Part shown: in pieces, positions 6,896-10,243 of the stretch
Numbering within the stretch: the stretch's first letter is position 1
How the letters are laid out: every line of letters begins with the position of its first letter
Source: an uncultured Lachnobacterium sp.
GTDB taxonomy: Bacteria > Bacillota > Clostridia > Lachnospirales > Lachnospiraceae
DNA: 10,243 nt
Assembly (NCBI GenBank): GCA_900552085.1
Contig: URYB01000074.1
Location: forward strand, 1 to 10,243
Reading direction: 5' to 3'
Translations under genes and position numbers: made by a program
Notes under the pieces: model-generated
What the model was told of the DNA's origin: nothing
Seen by the model: the letters and a program-made list of their open reading frames with translations, nothing else
Database searches by the model: none

Positions 6896-8065
6896 TTATT
6901 CCTCTGCATCTGTCTCGTTTTCTGTGTACTCAGCCTCTGATTCTACGGATGCGGTCTCATCAGACTCATAGTCATCATAATACTCTTCATCATCCTCATA
7001 ATCATTTTCGTAATCAATGAAATCTCCGGACTCTCTTGCCTGTGTCTCACTCTTAATATCAATTTTGAATCCTGTCAGTCTTGCTGCAAGTCTTGCATTC
7101 TGTCCTTCCTTACCAATTGCAAGGGATAACTGATAATCCGGAACAACAACTTTTGCAGATTTCTCATCTGCATCTGCAATAACGGAAATAACTTTTGCAG
7201 GGCTTAATGCATTCTGAATTAAAATTGCAGGATTTTCATCCCATGTAATAATATCAATCTTCTCACCACGCAGCTCATTTACAATGGCATTAACACGAGC
7301 GCCGTTCATACCGACACATGCACCTACCGGATCAACATCCGGATCATTGGACCATACTGCGATCTTTGTACGACTTCCTGCCTCACGGGAAATTGCCTTA
7401 ATCTCAACAATACCCTCACGTACTTCTGCAACTTCTGACTCAAACAATCTCTTTACAAGTTCCGGATGAGTTCTGGAAACAAGGATCTTTGGTCCTTTTG
7501 ATGTTGCTTTCACCTCGAGAATATAGACTTTGATACGATCGGTCGGATTGAATACTTCTCCTTTGATCTGCTCGCTTTCTGTAAGAAGTGCGTCTGCCTT
7601 TCCTAAGTTGATGCTGACATTCTTTCCTACATAGCGCTGTACAACACCGGTAACAACTTCTTTTTCTTTGCTATTGTACTCATCGTAAATAACTTTGCGC
7701 TCTTCTTCACGAATCTTCTGTAAGATCACGTTCTTCGCATTCTGTGTTGCAATACGGCCGAACTCTTTTGATTTCACTTCAACCTGAACAACATCACCAA
7801 GCTCATACTTGCGATTGATCATCTGTGCATTCGGAAGAGAAATCTGTTCGATTGGATCTTCTACATTTTCAACAACTGTTTTTTCCTGAAAACAATGATA
7901 TTCACAAGTATCCGGATCAATGACAACTTTTACATTCTCTGCTTTTCCAAAATGGTTCTTGCAGGCAGTAAGTAAAGAATTTTCGATTGCCTCAAGCAAA
8001 GTCTCTTTGCTGATATTCTTCTCCTGTTCTAGTATATTTAACGCTTCTAATAACTCATTATTCAT
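6896..8065 (-). CDS. nusA: Transcription termination/antitermination factor NusA
   Basis: NusA binds RNA polymerase and nascent RNA, increasing pausing and intrinsic termination. The 389-residue protein shows the N-terminal polymerase-binding domain (about 1-130), an S1 domain (about 135-198, VVTGVVQRYVGKNVSINLG), KH1 with the VGMNG loop (251-255) and KH2 with IGKEGQNARLA (317-327). It lacks the C-terminal acidic repeats of E. coli NusA, as is usual in Firmicutes. Instead it ends in a 40-residue tail rich in Asp, Glu and Tyr (about 348-389), likely disordered. The start is set by AGGAGG 8 nt upstream of the ATG. The gene lies 45 bp after rimP and 2 bp before ylxR. A hairpin in the operon leader suggests that NusA controls its own synthesis. 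Confidence 0.97.
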   Translation of the reverse strand: MNNELLEALNILEQEKNISKETLLEAIENSLLTACKNHFGKAENVKVVIDPDTCEYHCFQEKTVVENVEDPIEQISLPNAQMINRKYELGDVVQVEVKSKEFGRIATQNAKNVILQKIREEERKVIYDEYNSKEKEVVTGVVQRYVGKNVSINLGKADALLTESEQIKGEVFNPTDRIKVYILEVKATSKGPKILVSRTHPELVKRLFESEVAEVREGIVEIKAISREAGSRTKIAVWSNDPDVDPVGACVGMNGARVNAIVNELRGEKIDIITWDENPAILIQNALSPAKVISVIADADEKSAKVVVPDYQLSLAIGKEGQNARLAARLTGFKIDIKSETQARESGDFIDYENDYEDDEEYYDDYESDETASVESEAEYTENETDAEE

Positions 8066-8110
8066 GATTCTTTCCTCCTATTTGTTGTGTTATCTTACGC
8101 TAAAATAGAT

Positions 8111-8578
8111 TTAAAATATAACCGCCTGACGTATCAGTGCAATATCGGAACGCAAAAATGTAATTGCTTTTCCTTCCTCATCTGTAATTGTCACAGAATC
8201 TGCATCGTAGGATGTAAGAGTTCCATAAAACTCTTTGCATCGGTCAATCGCGCGATACGTGCGAATTTCTATTTCTTTTCCCATATTACGGACAAAGTCT
8301 TTTTCTATTTTCAGAGGTCTTCCAAGTCCTGGAGAGCTCACTTCAAACGTATAAGAATCCGGAATAAAATCTTCTGCGTCTAACAGTTCATTCATTTCTC
8401 TTGCAACAGCCTCACAATCATTGATTGTAATTCCGCCCTCCTTGTCAATGTAAGCACGAAGGTACCAGTTACTTCCTTCTTTCACATACTCTACATCTAC
8501 AAGTTCAAAATTCATTCTCTCTAAAATAGGTAGAATCAAATTCTCTGTCTTTGTTTCATAAATGCTTGCCTTAGACAT
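8111..8578 (-). CDS. rimP: Ribosome maturation factor RimP
   Basis: RimP (155 residues) acts in 30S subunit assembly. Family signatures are FELVDVEYVKEG (24-35), WYLRAYIDKEGGITINDCE (38-56) and the strongly conserved VSSPGLGRPL (80-89); the C-terminal half (about 95-155) matches the SH3-like RimP_C domain. It is the first gene of the operon. The ATG at 8578 follows a purine-rich AGAGGTGG ribosome binding site at normal distance. The gap to nusA is 45 bp, the longest inside the operon, and holds the nusA ribosome binding site but no convincing promoter or hairpin. The rimP-nusA pairing is conserved across most bacteria. Confidence 0.96.
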   Translation of the reverse strand: MSKASIYETKTENLILPILERMNFELVDVEYVKEGSNWYLRAYIDKEGGITINDCEAVAREMNELLDAEDFIPDSYTFEVSSPGLGRPLKIEKDFVRNMGKEIEIRTYRAIDRCKEFYGTLTSYDADSVTITDEEGKAITFLRSDIALIRQAVIF

Positions 8579-8605
8579 CTTACCACCTCTTTTCTTTTAT
8601 CCATA

Positions 8606-8651
8606 AACAAAATTAACATAAAATTGAGAGAGGACGAATGCCCTCTCTCAA
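8606..8651 (-). terminator. Leader terminator/attenuator of the rimP-nusA-infB operon
   Basis: On the minus strand TTGAGAGAGG (8651-8642) pairs with CCTCTCTCAA (8633-8624). Two further pairs (G-U and C-G) close an AUUC tetraloop, making a 12-bp stem. It is followed by TTTTATGTTAATTTTG, a U-rich tail with interruptions. It lies inside the leader, downstream of the predicted promoter and upstream of rimP. In B. subtilis the same operon is attenuated in its leader by NusA-dependent termination, and NusA-dependent sites tend to have weak stems or broken U-tracts. The link to NusA here is inference; the hairpin itself is directly visible. Confidence 0.65.
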
Positions 8652-8676
8652 ACTCAGTTTCTATGCTACTGTTGCT

Positions 8677-8705
8677 ATCTTATCACTCTTTCCCCCTAAT
8701 TTCAA
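8677..8705 (-). promoter_or_regulatory. Probable promoter of the rimP-nusA-infB operon
   Basis: The minus strand has TTGAAA (8705-8700), a 17-bp spacer and TAAGAT (8682-8677): 5/6 and 4/6 matches to sigma-A boxes. The predicted start near 8670 gives a leader of about 92 nt that contains the attenuator-like hairpin. The rest of the 265-bp gap between rimP and the tRNA gene (8706-8811) is AT-rich and shows no gene; additional promoters there cannot be excluded. Confidence 0.6.
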
Positions 8706-8811
8706 GGTTTTTCTAAGAAAATCATGATTTTTAATATTCCCCAATAAAAACGCGCATATCTTTGTACATCTGCTTTTATCCTATGAAAACCCAAAAAATT
8801 TCCTATACAAC

Positions 8812-8841
8812 AAAAAACTCTTATCAAATGATAAGAGTTTT
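8812..8841 (-). terminator. Intrinsic terminator of the first tRNA-Glu gene
   Basis: On the minus strand AAAACTCTTATC pairs with GATAAGAGTTTT around a 4-nt loop, with the T-run extending to TTTTTT. It starts 2 nt after the 3' end of the tRNA gene and insulates the tRNA unit from the rimP operon downstream. Confidence 0.9.
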
Positions 8842-8843
8842 AG

Positions 8844-8915
8844 CAGTCCGTACGGGAATCGAACCCGTGTTTCCGCCGTGAGAGGGCGGCGTCTTAACCG
8901 CTTGACCAACGAACC
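8844..8915 (-). tRNA. tRNA-Glu (anticodon CTC), copy 1
   Basis: A 72-nt cloverleaf reads from GGTTCGT (acceptor 5' strand) to ACGGACT plus discriminator G. The anticodon stem CCGCC/GGCGG encloses loop CTCTCAC, giving anticodon CTC (bases 8882-8880), which decodes GAG. The T-arm is ACGGG-TTCGATT-CCCGT. Sequence closely resembles Firmicute tRNA-Glu. CCA is not encoded; GCTAAAA follows, so CCA must be added by the nucleotidyltransferase. The first acceptor pair is G-U. It is identical to the copy at 9943-10014 and has its own promoter and terminator. Confidence 0.96.
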
Positions 8916-8919
8916 GTTT

Positions 8920-8951
8920 ATTATACTATCATAGCATATGCTATCCGTCAA
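8920..8951 (-). promoter_or_regulatory. Promoter of tRNA-Glu copy 1
   Basis: The minus strand has TTGACG (8951-8946) and, after 17 bp, the block TAGTATAAT (8928-8920). TAGTAT fits normal spacing; the better-looking TATAAT sits at 20 bp and ends only 4 nt before the tRNA. The same boxes at the same spacing precede copy 2. The spacer here also contains a perfect 14-bp palindrome, ATAGCATATGCTAT (8931-8944), which copy 2 lacks. Confidence 0.7.
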
Positions 8952-8992
8952 GCACTTTTTTCATTTTATTTTTTTATTTACTTTTTCCACCC

Positions 8993-9025
8993 TTTACAGG
9001 TAAAATATATGGTAGGTTGTATAAT
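8993..9025 (+). promoter_or_regulatory. Tentative promoter region of exoA
   Basis: A consensus TATAAT (9020-9025) lies 57 bp before the exoA start, but no good -35 box stands 16-18 bp upstream; TTTACA (8993-8998) is 21 bp away. The sequence TTTACAGGTAAA (8993-9004) is also a short inverted repeat. The 167-bp gap between the diverging tRNA gene and exoA holds nothing else that I can identify. Confidence 0.35.
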
Positions 9026-9082
9026 TTTCTTTATCAAGGATATTTTAGAACCATCTAAATTCAAAAAGGAGGAAACACAACT

Positions 9083-9838
9083 ATGAAATTTATCTCGTGG
9101 AACGTCAACGGTCTGCGTGCCTGTGTGCAAAAAGGATTTTTAGAATACTTTCATTCCACAGATGCAGACTTCTTTTGTATACAGGAATCCAAATTACAGG
9201 AAGGACAAATCAATCTCGATCTCCCAGGCTATCACAAATATTGGAACTACGCAGTGAAAAAGGGGTATTCCGGCACTGCTATTTTTACCAGACACGAACC
9301 ACTGGCGGTCTCTTATGGATTAAACATTCCAGAACATGATACAGAAGGACGTGTGATTACTTTAGAATATGATAACTTCTATCTCGTCACCTGCTATGCC
9401 CCAAATTCACAAAATGAACTGGCCCGCCTCTCCTACCGGATGCAATGGGAAGATGCTTTCCGCTCCTACCTCATCGATTTAGATCAAAAGAAACCGGTGA
9501 TTCTTTGTGGAGATCTCAATGTTGCGCATGAAGAAATTGATTTAAAGAATCCAAAAAACAATCATAAAAATGCCGGTTTCTCGGATGAAGAACGAAATAA
9601 AATGACCGAACTTCTGGCTTCCGGTTTTACGGATACCTTCCGCCATTTTTATCCAGATACAGAGAATATATACTCCTGGTGGTCCTACCGTTTTAAAGCC
9701 CGGGAAAAAAATGCCGGATGGCGCATTGATTATTTCATTACCTCAAAACGATTGGATGCACAATTGAAAGGCGCTGCTATCCATACCGATATATTTGGTT
9801 CCGACCATTGTCCGATTGAATTGACGATTGATCTGTAA
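9083..9838 (+). CDS. exoA: Exodeoxyribonuclease III / AP endonuclease
   Basis: This 251-residue enzyme of the ExoIII/APE1 family cleaves DNA at abasic sites and removes 3' blocking groups in base excision repair, using Mg2+. All catalytic motifs are present: ISWNVNGLRA (4-13, N7), IQESK (33-37, metal-binding E35), YAPNSQ (105-110), GDLNVAHEEIDL (143-154, D144 and N146), DTFR (184-187), WWSYRFKAREKNAGWRIDYF (199-218) and GSDHCPIEL (239-247, the D241/H242 pair). Length matches the family. The start ATG follows AAGGAGG with a 10-nt spacing. It is the only plus-strand gene in the window, standing alone between two identical minus-strand tRNA genes with its own terminator, so it is probably monocistronic. 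The symbol xth is used for the same enzyme in other bacteria. Confidence 0.96.
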   Translation: MKFISWNVNGLRACVQKGFLEYFHSTDADFFCIQESKLQEGQINLDLPGYHKYWNYAVKKGYSGTAIFTRHEPLAVSYGLNIPEHDTEGRVITLEYDNFYLVTCYAPNSQNELARLSYRMQWEDAFRSYLIDLDQKKPVILCGDLNVAHEEIDLKNPKNNHKNAGFSDEERNKMTELLASGFTDTFRHFYPDTENIYSWWSYRFKAREKNAGWRIDYFITSKRLDAQLKGAAIHTDIFGSDHCPIELTIDL

Positions 9839-9850
9839 AATAAAATTTAT

Positions 9851-9902
9851 AAAAGCATAGTTTTGGCATTATATCATGTTTAAGCTATGCTTTTTATTTT
9901 TT
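9851..9902 (+). terminator. Intrinsic terminator of exoA
   Basis: AAGCATAG (9853-9860) pairs with CTATGCTT (9885-9892), extended by a U-G and two U-A pairs, around a larger loop, followed by TTTTTATTTTTTG. It starts about 12 nt after the exoA stop. The tail runs up to the terminator of the convergent tRNA unit, so the two transcripts end back to back. Confidence 0.8.
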
Positions 9903-9907
9903 GCAAC

Positions 9908-9939
9908 AAAAAAACAGATGCAATAAATGCATCTGTTTT
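9908..9939 (-). terminator. Intrinsic terminator of the second tRNA-Glu gene
   Basis: On the minus strand AAAACAGATGCA pairs with TGCATCTGTTTT around a 5-nt loop, and the T-run continues to seven T. It begins 3 nt after the tRNA. The stem sequence is unrelated to that of copy 1, although the tRNA genes are identical. Confidence 0.9.
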
Positions 9940-9942
9940 CAG

Positions 9943-10014
9943 CAGTCCGTACGGGAATCGAACCCGTGTTTCCGCCGTGAGAGGGCGGCGTCTTAACCGC
10001 TTGACCAACGAACC
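9943..10014 (-). tRNA. tRNA-Glu (anticodon CTC), copy 2
   Basis: All 72 nt are identical to the copy at 8844-8915, with the same CTC anticodon, G-U first acceptor pair, discriminator G and no encoded CCA. Identity continues about 13 nt upstream through the -10 region and then fades apart from the -35 box. The two copies lie 1,099 bp apart in direct orientation on either side of exoA. Confidence 0.96.
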
Positions 10015-10018
10015 GTTT

Positions 10019-10050
10019 ATTATACTACCATAGCCCAATTCATTCGTCAA
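10019..10050 (-). promoter_or_regulatory. Promoter of tRNA-Glu copy 2
   Basis: TTGACG (10050-10045) and TAGTATAAT (10027-10019) are placed exactly as in copy 1: 17 bp to TAGTAT and 20 bp to TATAAT. The spacer sequences differ, which singles out the two boxes as the conserved elements. The 85-bp gap up to the neighbouring gene contains no clear terminator for that gene. Confidence 0.7.
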
Positions 10051-10099
10051 GCTTTTCTTTTAAATATTTTCTTTTATTTTTCACACCATTTTTTCTGCT

Positions 10100-10243
10100 T
10101 TATTCAGCTGTGCAAGACGTAGCACTCAGTCCCTCTGTTGTACCCTGATCATCTGTGTGTACCCATAGATTTGCATACACTTTATATCCCGGTCCACACT
10201 CCATGCTTTTATTAAGTTTCAAGGTTACTTTATTTCCCTCAAG
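10100..10243 (-). CDS. Unidentified gene, C-terminal 47 codons
   Basis: An open minus-strand frame enters from the window edge and ends at TAA (10102-10100), giving 47 residues. I do not recognise the protein. It alternates short hydrophobic and polar stretches (KVTLKLNKS, YKVYANLWVHT), as beta-strands do, and has two cysteines at positions 16 and 44 of the fragment. Together these would fit a small extracytoplasmic beta domain, but that is a guess. Reasons to believe it is real: it stays open through the whole available stretch, codon use resembles that of the neighbours, and the stop is followed by AT-rich non-coding sequence leading to a tRNA promoter. The gene's start, length and function lie outside the window. 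Confidence 0.55.
   Translation of the reverse strand, partial: LEGNKVTLKLNKSMECGPGYKVYANLWVHTDDQGTTEGLSATSCTAE

Noticed and set aside
6558..7020. Two overlapping plus-strand frames of 137 and 142 codons opposite ylxQ, ylxR and nusA
   Set aside because: Three recognised genes occupy the other strand; the composition is antisense-like and neither frame has a recognisable domain.
8580..8605. A short leader-peptide frame starting at an ATG upstream of rimP
   Set aside because: It has no ribosome binding site of its own and runs into rimP out of frame; the purine-rich stretch it covers is the rimP ribosome binding site.
8842..10034. The repeated tRNA blocks as attachment sites of an integrated element
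   Set aside because: The repeats contain whole tRNA genes with promoters, and the 1.1 kb between them holds only exoA; there is no integrase or phage gene.

Overview
The window looks like a chromosomal core region of a low-to-moderate GC Gram-positive anaerobe in class Clostridia, most likely Lachnospiraceae (the family of Dorea, Blautia and Mediterraneibacter). This rests on gene order (rimP-nusA-ylxR-ylxQ-infB-rbfA-nrnA-truB-ribF), strong AGGAGG-type ribosome binding sites, an IF2 with a long Asn/Arg-rich linker, an acidic tail on NusA, and tRNA genes without an encoded CCA. The genus cannot be fixed by eye.

Layout. Almost everything is read from the minus strand; exoA is the exception. 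From high to low coordinates: the last 47 codons of an unidentified gene (10100-10243); a tRNA-Glu(CTC) gene with promoter and terminator (9943-10014); exoA on the plus strand (9083-9838) with its own terminator; a second, identical tRNA-Glu(CTC) gene (8844-8915) with terminator. Then comes the nine-gene translation/transcription operon (8578 down to 441), and finally the first 101 codons of an exported protein (304 down to 1) behind a near-consensus promoter.

How the genes work together. The operon supplies factors for 30S ribosome maturation (RimP, RbfA), transcription elongation and termination (NusA), RNA-binding accessory proteins (YlxR/RnpM, YlxQ), translation initiation (IF2), nucleotide and nanoRNA turnover (NrnA), tRNA U55 modification (TruB) and FMN/FAD synthesis (RibF). 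Genes are packed with overlaps or gaps of 2-16 bp, apart from 45 bp between rimP and nusA, so translational coupling is likely. A sigma-A-like promoter (8677-8705) is followed by a leader of about 90 nt containing a strong hairpin with an interrupted U-rich tail. That arrangement fits NusA-dependent attenuation of the operon that encodes NusA, as known in Bacillus subtilis.

No CRISPR array, insertion sequence, prophage gene or new defence-like system is visible. The points worth a second look are regulatory (leader terminator, near-leaderless tRNA promoters, a 5' UTR hairpin), plus the duplicated tRNA genes flanking exoA and a DNA-level tandem repeat inside infB.
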